Source: Mytilus trossulus
Taxonomy: Eukaryota > Mollusca > Bivalvia > Mytilida > Mytilidae
Direction of reading: 5' to 3'
Assembly (NCBI RefSeq): GCF_036588685.1
Contig: NC_086386.1
Location: forward strand, 73,158,682-73,222,681
Length of the DNA: 64,000 bases
The position numbers were made by a program, and so were the translations under genes. Shown here piece by piece: positions 13,701 through 23,237 of the stretch; the stretch's first letter is position 1; each line of letters starts with the position of its first letter. Below the pieces are notes generated by a model, which saw only the letters and a program-made list of their open reading frames with translations, made no database searches and was not told the DNA's origin.

Positions 13701-16615
13701 GGCTGACCAACCAAGGATCACCTGGACCTTCAGTCAGGCGTATGAACAACCATAGTGGTAAATGGAAACATAAATCTTTATTCCTCGGCTCAAATACCCT
13801 CAACAATGAAGCAGGGCACTATGTCGATTTATTCAAGTGTATATTGCTGTCACATGTTTCTTTATTTTACATTGGCTAGAAGTATAGGGGAGGGTTAAGT
13901 TCTCACAGAATATGTTTAACCACACAGCATATAATTTGCGCCTGTTATTTGTTAGGAGCCTCTAGCCTTTGTTAGTCTTGTATGTTTCTGAAGCATTAGT
14001 GTAATCAATCCCATTTCAAAATAACTAGACTAAGATCAATCATTCCTGGTATACAAGCACTAGTGTAATCATTCTTGGTTTAAAAAGACTATATCATGTA
14101 TATACTGTGAATATTTACTCAGAAGAAAACACTATTTTACTTTCTCCCTTTCTAAGTTAAATTAACAATACAAGTTTACCAAGAAATAATGGAATAATTA
14201 AACCTGGTCTTTGTATGTGTGACTGAGGTCACACTTAAAAATATTTTGGTTTGCCCAAACGTTGAGACAGTGGGTAGGTAGGTAGGCATTTTTTTATTTG
14301 AAAAAAAGAAATTAGAGTATGAGATGTTATTAGTCTCCATGCCTATTTGATTAAAAAAAAACTTCTTCAAATCAGGACAATAAAAGAATATGAGTAGGCA
14401 GCTTTTTTCTGGGTAGGTAGCGTTTGGGCAAACAAACCTATTATCTATTATGGCCTGACAATGAGACAATTATCTATCCATCCAAGACATTTCTATGAAC
14501 AAATGTTAGTCAGGCAGTTTTTGAAAAGCTGAAAGTCAAATTAGTCAGTGCCCCAGTCATCAATCATCCTTCTCCAAAACATTCATTCTTGATACAGATG
14601 CAAGTACCAAATCAATGTGTGGTGTTTATCATCTATTGATGGTGAGAGCATTAAAAGTGACAACGTAATACTGTCCCTTTAAACCCTTGGCCCTGAACAA
14701 GTACCAAATCAATATGTGGTGTTTATCACAGGGCATCTATTGATGGTGAGAGCATTAAAAATTACAACGTAATACTGTCCCTTTGAACCCTTGGCCCTGA
14801 GCAAGTACCAGGGGCACACTGGAAATCATATTTTCATATATAAGTAATTACTATTGAATCAAAGAACTTAAGTACTAAAAGGTAAATAGGTAAACAGTCA
14901 TATATCTAATTTTGAAGTAAGGTTTAGTCACAGTTCCAATAAAACATCCCTTGTGTTGTACTCTATTGTTAGGTTAAGTGTTCCATTCAGTATACTTTCT
15001 GAATTCTATCTATTTTTTTTATGTTTTATGCCTCAAATAGAAAGTAGGTTATGAAATTACATTGTAAACAAATTTGGATCATGAATTTTAAAGTAAAGTA
15101 GTGATTTGGTCAAGCTGAAAAAAAGGTGACAAATTAGCACTTCAGAAGCTGTCAAAAGATTTCAAAAACCCTTAACAGAAAATTGTCAATATTTTGAGTT
15201 AGACCTGATGAAGTTTTCTTTAATTTTGATATAATTTGTCCGAAAAAGTAAAACACACTAAAAATATAATTGAGAAAGTACATGTGAGGACTTTTTTTTT
15301 TTTTTTTTTTTTTTTTAAGAAATGCACTAAAAAATAACTGTGTACTCAGACCATAGGGTGAGGGTTAGGTTATGAGTATTTACACTTACTGGTACATTTT
15401 TGTCTTCCTGAACTTTATACTTTAACAGAAAACCAGGTTTTCCTGTGGCGTCTAGGATCAGTAGAAAAGCATTGGCACCCCATATTACTGCATTAGTGAA
15501 TAGAATTGTTCCTGAAATAATAACAGTAAAGTAAAGTGCTTGTAAGCACTGAATGGTAAAAATTGCTTAAAATCATCAGTGGGAAGTAAAATTAAATCTT
15601 TCATTTGTTGTAGTTGATTAAACAGTAATTCTAGACAAAGGGAAATAAGTCCAACCTTTAAATTTTTAACCATGATATAATCTATAATTTTAGAGCAAAT
15701 GTTATGAAATGTTCTAGACAAGTGTAACATCAATTTGTTCCTTGAAATGCTTAGCATTATTACATTGATAAATTTCTGGAAATGTGCATGGATAGGATGT
15801 TTAGAATGTTATGATCAATATAAAACAATATATAAATAGTTACTGTAAACCAATTATTTTCATGAGCAAGTTATTTTCGCAACTGTGGCAAGTTTAAAAA
15901 TAACTTGAATATAAATCTTTGCAAATATGTTTGTCTTGGATCTTTCTTATTTTGGTTGTTAACTTATAACATGTATGCTAAAGGATATCTTTTTGTACCA
16001 TTTACTCACCATTTTTTTTTAGGGTACTAGTATTATAAGAGTAAATAAATTACTGCAAGGGCATAATTATGATAAAATTGAGAATGGAAATCGAGAATGT
16101 GTCACAGAGACAACAACCCAAAAATGGAAAAGACAACAGTAATAGGTCATTAACAGGTGACTGGTCTTCAATGTAGCCAGAAATTTCCAGCACCCAGATA
16201 CATCCTTCAGCTGGCCCCTAAACAAACATTTACTAGTTCAGTGATAATGAACTCCAAATTGTACACAAGAAACTAAAATTAAAAATAATACAAGACTAAC
16301 AAAGGCCAGAGGCTTCTGACTTGGGACATGTGCAAAAATATGACGGGTTAAACATGTTTATGAGATCTCAACCCTCCCCCTATACATGTACCTCTAGCCA
16401 TTGTAGAAAAGTATAATTATAATAAATACATGTACATTCAATAAAAAAAAAGAGTCAAACAGAAATCCCCAACGTTGCACAAATTTTATGTCATGTGTAT
16501 GTATAAATGGACAATAACTAAAAAATACAAACATTTTAAACAATTCATAAAAAAACATCTTAGAGAAATGGAGACCTAAAGCAAATGCAATGTACAATGA
16601 TGTAATTTCCTGTAT

Positions 16616-16649
<34 letters not shown>

Positions 16650-19291
16650 AGAAAAAAGATGTGGTATGATTGCCAATGAGACAACTCTCCACAAGAGACC
16701 AAAATAAAATAGAAATTAACAACTATAGGTCACCGTACTGCCTTCAACAATGAACAAAGCGCACACTGCATAGTCAGCTATAAAAGGCCCTGACATGACA
16801 ATGTAAAACAATACAAAGGAGAAAACTAACTGCCTAATCTATGTGTAAAAAATGAACGAAAAATAAATATGTAACACATTAACAAATGACAACCACTGAA
16901 TTACAGGATCCTGACTTGGGACAGGTACATACATACAGAATGTGGCAGGGTTAAACATGTTAGCGGGATTAGACGTTGCGGATTTCAACCTAAGTTTCAT
17001 AAAATTCTGACAATGAGAGCTCTTAAAATCAATCCAATATTCCATATAATCAACATCTTCAGGGATAAAATTCTTTGACAAATAATTGATCCGCTCTAGC
17101 AAGAATTGTACATGTGACATCACAGATAGATGTGACAGACAGATGCACAAATTGACAAATGAACAAACACAATTCTTTTCTATGTCCCCAACAACGTCTT
17201 CTCATGACAAAAAACATATCAATTGAAAAGTTAATTATGATGTCATCTAACCCTTATTTAGGTGAGATTATAGAGAGTACCTTTGATTGAACCCCAAATG
17301 TGTCCAATTGTGAACTCTTATTTGATGTCCGTTACTTATACGCCTAGCAAACATTTTTACTAATATATATGATTAATCACAGTGAGAGAATAGTAATATC
17401 TTACCTATAACGCCTACTGCCAGATCGTTCCTTCCAAACACATCATATACACTGTCCCATAGATTCTGCCAGAAATTCCCTGATGCTCCCCAGAATTGTT
17501 GAGTATGCCTAAATATGGTAAGATATTGACAGTTAAACAGGAGAGACGTAACAATATTTATACTAGTTCTCCACCAGTAACGCTTTATAAATTTATCATA
17601 TAAAAGAAAAAGTATCAATTTGAATCTCCATGTTGTGATGTCTATTGCCTTGTAGTGGTTATACAGTAACATTATAACATTCTATTCCATGTACATGCAA
17701 ATTCTATTAAATATGTGTGTTATAAATGTTCAAAGAAATCTCAGTTTAAAATGTTCAATATAATCTCCTTCGAAAATGTTCAATATAATCTCCTTCCAAA
17801 ATGTTCAATGTCTTGGAAATCTCATGTCATCAACCTCATAAAATACATAAATGTGAGGCTCTTAATAATGAAAAAATGTACATAAAAATATTTTTATTCA
17901 AATTTTTCTTTTCATAACTGGATCTCTCTATCTGTAATGTTCTTCCTATCCTGTTTGATATTGTTGGTAGATTATGCATCCATATATAATATATATATAT
18001 AAATACTAAAAATTATACTATATATATTCTAAATCAATAGATTTGAAGACATGCTTTCATAACTGTTATAAATGATTCCATGTATAACCCTGGTAATCTG
18101 ACGACTTATACTAACATATAAACATGTAAGTAATTCCATGAATAACCCTGGTAATCAGATGACTAACAAACATGTATCTTCAGGTTATAAATCTACTTAC
18201 TATAGTATATTGTAGAAAGTGTCTAGTTCATTAAAAAACAATATAATTCAAATGTTTTTATATGGAAACTGAAATATAACTTTTATTATTGCTTCCTACA
18301 GTTTCTTTGTTTTTTTGGTTGTTATGGGGTTTTTTTTATTGAGAAAAAGAGGGGGGGGGGGTGTAGGTTTGATATGCCTTTGATGGCCAATCCTAATGAT
18401 CTGTTAAGAAGGTGATTTTGATTTTGAATAATACTCAATACACTTATCTTATAACAAACAAGGCCTTGTCAGGAGCCTTTGACTTTCTTAATCTTGTAAT
18501 ACTTTTTTTTTAAATTTTAGTTCATTTAAATGTTTCAGAGTTTAAGTGTGACGTTCATTTTCACTAAATTAGTGCACTGTTTTGTTTAGGGGCCAGCGGA
18601 AGCCTGGATGCAGTATTTACTCAGCTACAACTTCTTATTGAATGACTTTTTTTATATATCACTGCATTTTATTTGTTGTCCAATTATAGAATTTAAAAGA
18701 AGATGTGGTATGATTGTCAATGAGACCAATTCTTCACAAAAGTTCCAATTAATGTAGTGGATGTACTCACCATTCAACAAAATTTCTGAATGCTATAAAT
18801 ATGAGAAGTGGTGATCCTTTATAACAAACATACTCACCATTCAACCGAATTTCTGAATGCTATAACTATGAGAAGTCAGGCGCGTAGCTATGTCTACATC
18901 ATAATGCCTGGGCGTACACTTGAATTTTGATGAAAAAAAATATTTTAATCTAAATAGAATAAAAAGAACTAATTATAATAATATTGACCTTGTATTTCTT
19001 CCTTCAATGGCTGGTAGTTGCGAATTAAAGTTACTTTTCAACCAAATGGTATACCATATTATCTATTTGTTCTGTCAAAGTCTGAATCCACTGTTAATGT
19101 TACTCTCTTTCCTTTTTTTTAAAAGCAATTCATTAACATACTCACCATACAACTGAATTCCTGAATGCTATAAATATGAGAAGTGGTGAGCCTATAACAA
19201 ACAAGGCTTTCTTTACAGAGTCAACAAGCTGAACTCTTCTATTTTGATCTGTAACCATGGAAACTGGTACTGAAGGTTGTACTTCGGCCAT
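7594..19291 (-). CDS. FAXDC2: FAXDC2-like fatty acid hydroxylase domain-containing protein, six coding exons
   Basis: The coding exons, in transcript order, are 19291-19146, 17508-17405, 15511-15390, 11055-10850, 9672-9400 and 7780-7594. They total 1038 nt, or 345 residues plus TAA, close to the roughly 333 residues of the vertebrate protein. All introns have GT/AG borders and compatible phases. The protein is a multi-pass membrane protein of the sterol desaturase/fatty acid hydroxylase superfamily, whose members use a di-iron centre held by histidines, usually in the ER. The histidine boxes are visible: H192 with H196-H197, the HKLHH box (205-209), HPLEH (223-227), H264/H268 and HDFHH (278-282). 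Hydrophobic segments lie near residues 29-43, 85-103, 136-157, 168-187 and 246-262. Motifs such as FWGASG, LFTNAV, EWTAPIG, PFLPSPE and GVLGVLDRLHGTD match FAXDC2 closely. The substrate is not known from sequence. The gene carries tandem duplications of two of its own exon ends. Confidence 0.95.
7975..8585. repeat. Truncated copy of the 0.3-3.2 kb interspersed repeat, in FAXDC2-like intron 5
   Basis: It starts CTCCACAGGGTGCAGCTT and contains the same blocks (TTTTGGACCCTTTGGACC, CCTAATTCCTAAACTG) as the repeat at the start of the window. It abuts the splice-donor array. Confidence 0.7.
8590..9399 (-). repeat. 79-bp minisatellite made of the exon 5 end plus its splice donor
   Basis: Minus-strand donor GTAAGT cores (plus-strand ACTTAC) start at 8606, 8685, 8764, 8841, 8920, 8999, 9078, 9157, 9236, 9315 and 9394. 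The spacing is 79 bp, once 77. The one at 9394 is the true exon 5 donor. Each unit repeats, in transcript sense, the codons for HFPFLPSPEAHDFHHQ, the donor and about 25 intron bases. Units differ by few substitutions, so the expansion is recent. Confidence 0.95.
9400..9672 (-). CDS. FAXDC2: FAXDC2-like coding exon 5, catalytic histidine boxes
   Basis: Residues 193-283 plus two bases of K284. It carries LMHH, HKLHHEWTAPIG, YAHPLEH, ISHSGYH and PEAHDFHHQ, which supply most of the predicted iron ligands. The acceptor is TTTCAG at 9674-9673 and the donor AA|GTAAGT at 9399. The last part of this exon plus its donor is the unit of the tandem array that fills the start of the next intron. Only the donor at 9399 keeps the frame open; the next codon in read-through is TAA. 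Confidence 0.96.
9673..10849 (-). other. FAXDC2-like intron 4
   Basis: AT-rich. It holds a fragment of dispersed repeat B (about 9935-10030, minus) and the piggyBac-like MITE listed separately. Confidence 0.6.
10183..10780. mobile_element. piggyBac-like MITE with TTAA target duplication
   Basis: A perfect 21-bp inverted repeat closes both ends (10183-10203 and 10760-10780). Starting inside the outermost base it reads TAAGGGCATACGATACAGTT. The outermost four bases are TTAA on both sides, the target duplicated by piggyBac-type transposases. The 598-bp element has no reading frame. It lies in FAXDC2-like intron 4. Confidence 0.82.
10850..11055 (-). CDS. FAXDC2: FAXDC2-like coding exon 4
   Basis: Residues 125-192 plus two bases of R193. 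Two membrane segments lead into EEIGFYYSHR, the start of the first histidine box. The acceptor is TTACAG at 11057-11056 and the donor CACAG|GTACAG at 10849. Confidence 0.95.
11880..12300 (+). repeat. Dispersed repeat (GGTGGACTGTTAGTCCCCGA type)
   Basis: A diverged copy of a common bivalve repeat, recognised from CTGGTGGACTGTTAGTCCCC, the CCAGTAGCCAGTACTTGGTA stretch and the ending ATCACTGAAGAGACATGTAT. The open frame at 11984-12343 is inside it and is not a gene. Further fragments of the same family lie at 3785 and 31138. Confidence 0.65.
13226..13572 (+). repeat. Dispersed repeat A copy
   Basis: A full-length copy from TTCTACATTGGTTAGAGG to CCATTTTCAATTTTAT, inserted in the retrotransposon remnant. 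Confidence 0.85.
13866..13990 (+). repeat. Dispersed repeat A, partial copy
   Basis: Only the first third of the repeat is present, from TTTACATTGGCTAGAAGTAT to CTTTGTTAGTCTTGTAT. Confidence 0.75.
15291..15317. repeat. Poly-T tract
   Basis: An uninterrupted run of T, shortly downstream (in transcript sense) of exon 3. It could be a retroposon tail on the minus strand, but no body was recognised. Confidence 0.7.
15390..15511 (-). CDS. FAXDC2: FAXDC2-like coding exon 3
   Basis: Residues 84 (split glycine codon) to 124. It contains a transmembrane stretch (TILFTNAVIWGANAFLLIL) followed by the conserved DATGKPGFLLKYKVQ region. The acceptor is TTTCAG at 15513-15512 and the donor CCA|GTAAGT at 15389. 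This exon is shorter than the 60-residue cutoff of simple ORF scans, so it is easily missed. Confidence 0.93.
16068..16412 (-). repeat. Dispersed repeat A copy
   Basis: A near full-length copy from TAAAATTGAGAATGGAAA to CTCTAGCCATTGTAGAAA, in FAXDC2-like intron 2. Confidence 0.85.
16619..16985 (+). repeat. Poly-A tract followed by dispersed repeat B copy
   Basis: An A run at 16620-16646 leads into repeat B (GATGTGGTATGATTGCCAAT, ACTATAGGTCACCGTACTGC, CTGACTTGGGACAGGTACAT, ending near GGTTAAACATGTTAGCGGGA). Repeat B is a short interspersed repeat present about a dozen times in this window. Confidence 0.8.
17405..17508 (-). CDS. FAXDC2: FAXDC2-like coding exon 2
   Basis: Residues 50-83 (HTQQFWGASGNFWQNLWDSV and on). 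The acceptor is TTTAG|G at 17509 and the donor ATAG|GTAAGA at 17404. The W-H-x-Q-x-FWGASG stretch is a conserved mark of this family. Confidence 0.93.
18455..18745 (+). repeat. Fragments of dispersed repeats A and B
   Basis: 18455-18660 is a decayed repeat A copy (CTTGTCAGGAGCCTTTGACT, TTTAGGGGCCAGCGGAAG). 18698-18745 is the first 45 bp of repeat B. A run of G lies at 18351-18361. Confidence 0.65.
18760..19145 (-). repeat. Two extra copies of the exon 1 end with splice donor
   Basis: In transcript sense, two fragments repeat the codons for PLLIFIAFRN, then TGG|TGAGT. Their donors lie at 18837-18832 and 18770-18765, 67 bp apart, in addition to the true donor at 19145. The copy coding GSPLLIFIAFRNFVEW carries a few substitutions. 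An unrelated repeat (about 18877-19130, containing GGCGCGTAGCTATG) separates them from the real exon. Confidence 0.85.
19146..19291 (-). CDS. FAXDC2: FAXDC2-like coding exon 1
   Basis: This exon holds the start codon (19291-19289) and residues 1-48, plus two bases of codon 49. It begins MAEVQPSVPVSM and ends in the hydrophobic stretch PLLIFIAFRNSVV. The acceptor AG lies 0-3 bases upstream of the ATG, so a 5' noncoding exon must exist further up. The donor is TG|GTGAGT at 19145. Reading through the donor meets TGA at once. The phase matches exon 2, restoring W49. Confidence 0.88.
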
Positions 19292-19471
19292 CTTCTGTTA
19301 AAATAAATAAATAAACAATCCATCAACTGGTGAGCCTCCTGATGGGGTTTTTGATTTTGGCTGTTTTTAACAAGGAATTATTTGAATCTGGAATAATTTT
19401 GAATTCTGAAAAATGGGATTAGAAATGTATGATGAAAACTAACCCAACTAAATAGGGTAATCCATGTTTAA

Positions 19472-19990
19472 TAATAAAATTGAGAATGGAAATGGGGAAT
19501 GTGTCAAAGAGACAACAACCTGACCAAAATAAAAAAACACAACAGCAGAAGGTCACCAACAGGTCTTCAATGTAGCGAGAAATTCCCGCACCCGGGGGCG
19601 CCCTACAGCTAATGACTGATTGTTGGTTGCTTAACGTCCAGTGGCAAATATTTCATGCATGTTTAGGACGATCCATGAATAATAATGATAATTTTGAAAA
19701 TAATACTACTATACAGACCGCCACATTATTTGTGTATTTGCTTGTCCCAAGTCAGGAGCATGTAATTTAGTGGTTGTCGTTTGTTTATGTGTGACATATT
19801 TGTGTTTCGTTCATTATTCTTTATAAACAAGACCTTTAGTTTTCTCTTTAGAATTGTTTTACATTGTCATATCGGGCCTTTTATATTTGACTATGCAGTA
19901 TGGGCTTTGCTCATTATTGAAGGCCGTGCAGTGACCTGTGTCATAAGACCAAATTGACACAGACATTAACAATTATATATGGTCACCGTA
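19472..19990. repeat. Partial dispersed repeats A and B upstream of exon 1
   Basis: 19472-19615 is the TAAAATTGAGAATGGAAA end of repeat A, broken off at CACCCGGGGGCGCC. 19620-19670 is a known-looking repeat piece (GGTTGCTTAACGTCCAGTGG). 19760-19990 is a minus-strand repeat B (TTGTTTTACATTGTCATATC, GGGCTTTGCTCATTATTGAA). Confidence 0.65.
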
Positions 19991-20197
19991 TGGCCTTCAA
20001 CAATGTGCAAATTACTTTAAAATTTTGAGTCTGGTTGCATACTGTTATCCTCCATTGTACAGCTGTACATGTAGGTCAAAATTAGTTATACAAGATCATA
20101 CAAGCTAAAACGTTATTAACTAAAGGTTAAACGTGACGATGTTATAAAATGTTGTTCAACTGAGGACATTTAAGGTACTAGTCTATCTGGTTGAGTT

Positions 20198-20275
20198 AGG
20201 GGGTTATCCCTTGGCTGAGAAGGATAGAACGTCATCAAACGGCTTTATGTTGAGGGTTCAATCCTGCTGGTGCCA
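20198..20275 (+). repeat. Degenerate tRNA-like sequence with A and B boxes
   Basis: TGGCTGAGAAGG at 20212-20223 fits the RNA polymerase III A box and GGTTCAATCC at 20255-20264 resembles a B box, followed by CTGCTGGTGCCA. The acceptor and T stems do not pair, so this is not a functional tRNA gene. It may be the head of a tRNA-derived SINE. Confidence 0.35.
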
Positions 20276-20459
20276 TCGATATTTTTTAACAATAATGCAT
20301 ATGGGGTCCAAAGTTCACCTTGGCAATATTACATACCTGCGTGTTCAAATCATGTGACAGTTAATACCATCTAATCAAATTTATGTGAGAAGTAATATTA
20401 ATTAGTAAGCAACTATTGTTTTATCAACAATTATACATCGTTTCGTTTATCCTACTTAC

Positions 20460-20560
20460 GTGAACCACTGCAAAGACACTCGTGGTTACAAAAAGTTGTT
20501 TATTTACAAACGGAAACTGTATTTTGACATGCGCAATAATTTCCAAAACAAACAAGAGGC
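20460..20560 (-). other. Candidate 5' noncoding exon or promoter side of the FAXDC2-like gene
   Basis: A strong donor (CAC|GTAAGT) lies at 20459 on the minus strand, 1.2 kb upstream of coding exon 1, which starts directly after an acceptor and so needs an upstream exon. The 5' end cannot be fixed from sequence. A fold-back repeat begins about 110 bases further upstream (20673). This is an inference from one splice-site match. Confidence 0.35.
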
Positions 20561-20672
20561 TCATAGTTTACCAAGTCACAAGTTTGAGCTTTCTGAAAAG
20601 CTGAAGACTGCTTCGCTCTATCCTAATTAAAGGTAATATGAGTGCATGTGGTTGTTGGTATTTTTAGATATT

Positions 20673-20853
20673 TAAGAATTGAATGCTTCTTTTTGTAACT
20701 TCTTTGGGGTGTAAAAGCGTTGACCGAAGTACATTTTGTATGAAGCGTGAAAAGCGTGAATTAAAGCGCTTCATTCGGCTACTGAAAATGTGTGCACGGT
20801 CAACCGCGCTTTTACAACCCTTTGAAGTTACACAAAGGAGCATTCAATACTTA
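20673..20853. mobile_element. Fold-back element upstream of the FAXDC2-like gene
   Basis: The two halves are inverted copies: TTAAGAATTGAATGCTTCTT on the left mirrors AGGAGCATTCAATACTTA on the right, and GTGTAAAAGCG mirrors CGCGCTTTTACA. About 180 bp long with no coding capacity. Confidence 0.75.
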
Positions 20854-22184
20854 TAGGATCATATCTGCTGCAGGAAAAATAAAGTCTGTGTAACCTTCAG
20901 AATTAACCCTAACCCTAACCCTTTGACATTAAAACATTAGCAAATTGGCATAACTTAATGATTTCAATTACTTCCCTAAAAACTTGATGAGTCTACACTT
21001 TATATCAGGTTAATTCCAATAAGATAATGTTCATGCATCAAAATAAATTTGCTTTACACTAAACCAACCGCTAGATCAATGCAAGTCACGCCTATGGTTT
21101 CTTTTAAACCTCACATTCGATTGACTATGACATTTTTTGTGTTATAACTGATCTGTCCTGAGCAAATACACAATATTTATTTATCTTTTACTAGATACTA
21201 ATTTCCAAGATGCACAACACTGCAGATGCAAAATTAAAATCACTGTAACAGTTTCTTCAGGGCGCGGATTTTGTTTCTTTTAAAGATAGAAAAAAATATA
21301 AAAATAATGTGATAAAAAAAGGTGTTTTACAGATAAGAAAATAATTATGATATATATATATTCTGTAGTGAAAAATCAGCAATATGAAAGTTAATGAATG
21401 TGAGAAGTTCAAGGCCACTTCTACATTAGTTATGTCATAAATTGAAAAAAAATCAGAAGGTTCTTTTAGGTTTACGCCATTTTGTAACGGCATTTCTACA
21501 TATAAATAGTCAAACTTGTAGTTTTGACATCCTTTGCAGCATATGTCTTTGATTGGATCGTTTTGTGGCATTCTAAAAAATAAATATCAGAAAATTCTCC
21601 TTGTTATTTAAGTTTTTACGTTTGACCTTTTGACAAGTTTCTAAAAAAATTGACTACTCGGGGGGTTTTACGACCAAAACTTTTTTTTATTGTACACGTT
21701 TTCCTTTCCATCGATATTTAATTTAAGTGTGCGTTCTTCCGGTACATTAAAGTGTTTGAAAATGAACTCGAGTTGCAGAACTATATTAACCCTGCATTCA
21801 TATGGAGTTTTATTATACCTACATGTACCTGCTGATACGATATTTCAGGGATTGCATTTTCTATCATAATTTACTTGACAGAGGGTTGCTGCTCACAAGG
21901 AAGCTATTGAACCAAGAGTTCCAAATTGTGAAGTTTAAATAATCCTTCATATATTTTACGGACGCCATCACGTGTCGGTTGACCGTTATGGAACATCTGT
22001 TTAACTGATGACTGCCGATGGATATGTCCATATTATCGTAACTACAATCTCGTCATGTATTCCCCGAATGTGACGTTCCAAATAAGACTTAGTTATCACC
22101 GGGTTTGTACTAACATGTGCCACATAAAAAAAAAATGGATCTGCTTACCCTTCCAGAGCAACCCCGTTATTTTGATATAGGAAG
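20854..22184. other. Intergenic, AT-rich
   Basis: Holds three telomere-like CCCTAA units at 20906-20921 and otherwise no recognised structure. The minus-strand frame at 21257-21571 shows no family resemblance. Confidence 0.45.
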
Positions 22185-22310
22185 ATGTGGTATGAGTGCT
22201 AATGAGACAACTCTCCATCCAAGTCACATTTTATAAAAGTAAACCAGTATAGGTCAATTTACGGTCTTCAGCACGGAGCCTTGGCTCACACCAAATAGCA
22301 AGCTATATAT
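22185..22310 (+). repeat. Dispersed repeat B, variant subfamily
   Basis: GAAGATGTGGTATGAGTGCT followed by a variant middle (GTATAGGTCAATTTACGGTC, CACGGAGCCTTGGCTCACAC). The same variant recurs at 45003-45125. Confidence 0.75.
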
Positions 22311-22897
22311 CCCCCAAACATTTACTAGTGTAAAACCATTGAAACGTCTAATATAAGATATGGTTCATGTTGCTCAGTCTTTCTACGTTATGTTTAGTGT
22401 ACTGTTGTTTTTATTTTTCCGGTGTTTTTTTTTCTTTCTTTTTGCCATGGCGTTGTTAGTTTATTTCCGACTAATGGCTTTCACTGATGTCCATTTGGAA
22501 TCTTTCACCTCTCTCTCATAGTCAAATATTGGCTGTTTTATTTTTATAAGGTATCAGACAACATTGTCATGAGCACATCATAACTTCGCGCACTTACCAT
22601 AGAAAATATTATCAGAACATGGAAAACAAGCAATAAAACGTTGATTTTTTCTTTTCAAAATATATGTCAGCGAATTCTTTTAACCCCAACAATAACAACA
22701 TACAAGAATCTTAAACCAAGGTATGACTACATCCCTAGGTCCGTTTACCAAAGAGAAAGATCAGAAGGACAAATGAACAAAACCTGGGAAATATTCTGGT
22801 GGATTATTCATTTTTATCTTATCTTTCAAATGATTTCATAGTTTTGTGGCGCATACCCGACCATTAAACAAATGTTTACATTTGTGAATGAACAATT

Positions 22898-23237
22898 TTG
22901 ATAGTTATAGTCAATTCATGAGCCTATAGTCAATTCATGAGCCTATTAGTCAATTCATCAGCCTATAGTCAATTCATGAGCCTATTAGTCAATTCATGAG
23001 CCTATAGTCAATTCATGAGCCTATAGTCAATTCATGAGCCTATAGTCAATTCATGAGCCTGTAGTCAATTCATGAGCCTATAGTCAATTCACGAGCCTAT
23101 AGTCAATTCACGAGCCTATAGTCAATGCAAGAGCCTAAAGTCAATTCATGAGCCTATAGTCAATTCATGTGCCTATAGTCAATTCATGAGCCTATTAGTT
23201 AATTCATGAGCCTATTAGTCAATTCATGAGCCTATAG
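22898..23237. repeat. 19/20-bp satellite, part 1
   Basis: About 17 copies of a unit reading TAGTCAATTCATGAGCCTA, some with one extra T. It resumes at 24343-24378 after a retroelement insertion. Confidence 0.95.

Larger units (their letters stand above)
12640..14860 (+). pseudogene. Decayed Ty3/gypsy-type LTR retrotransposon in FAXDC2-like intron 3
   Basis: Three blocks in sense order recall gag and pol of a gypsy-type element. Positions 12735-13100 are gag-like (ERKQRALELLSGLRQTIPRL, AYPTAPGEVKETLAKEHFLD). About 13640-13690 has a broken zinc-knuckle-like stretch (KPSHRARHC, preceded by a stop). About 14505-14640 is reverse transcriptase/RNase H-like (VFEKLKVKLVSAPV, then LDTDAST in another frame). 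Stops and frameshifts interrupt every block. Two copies of dispersed repeat A have inserted (13226-13572, 13866-13990), and a segment of about 110 bp is duplicated in tandem at 14600-14815. No LTRs were recognised. The element is dead. Confidence 0.65.

Noticed and set aside
20198-20275. Functional tRNA gene
   Set aside because: A- and B-box-like motifs exist but the acceptor and T stems do not pair.
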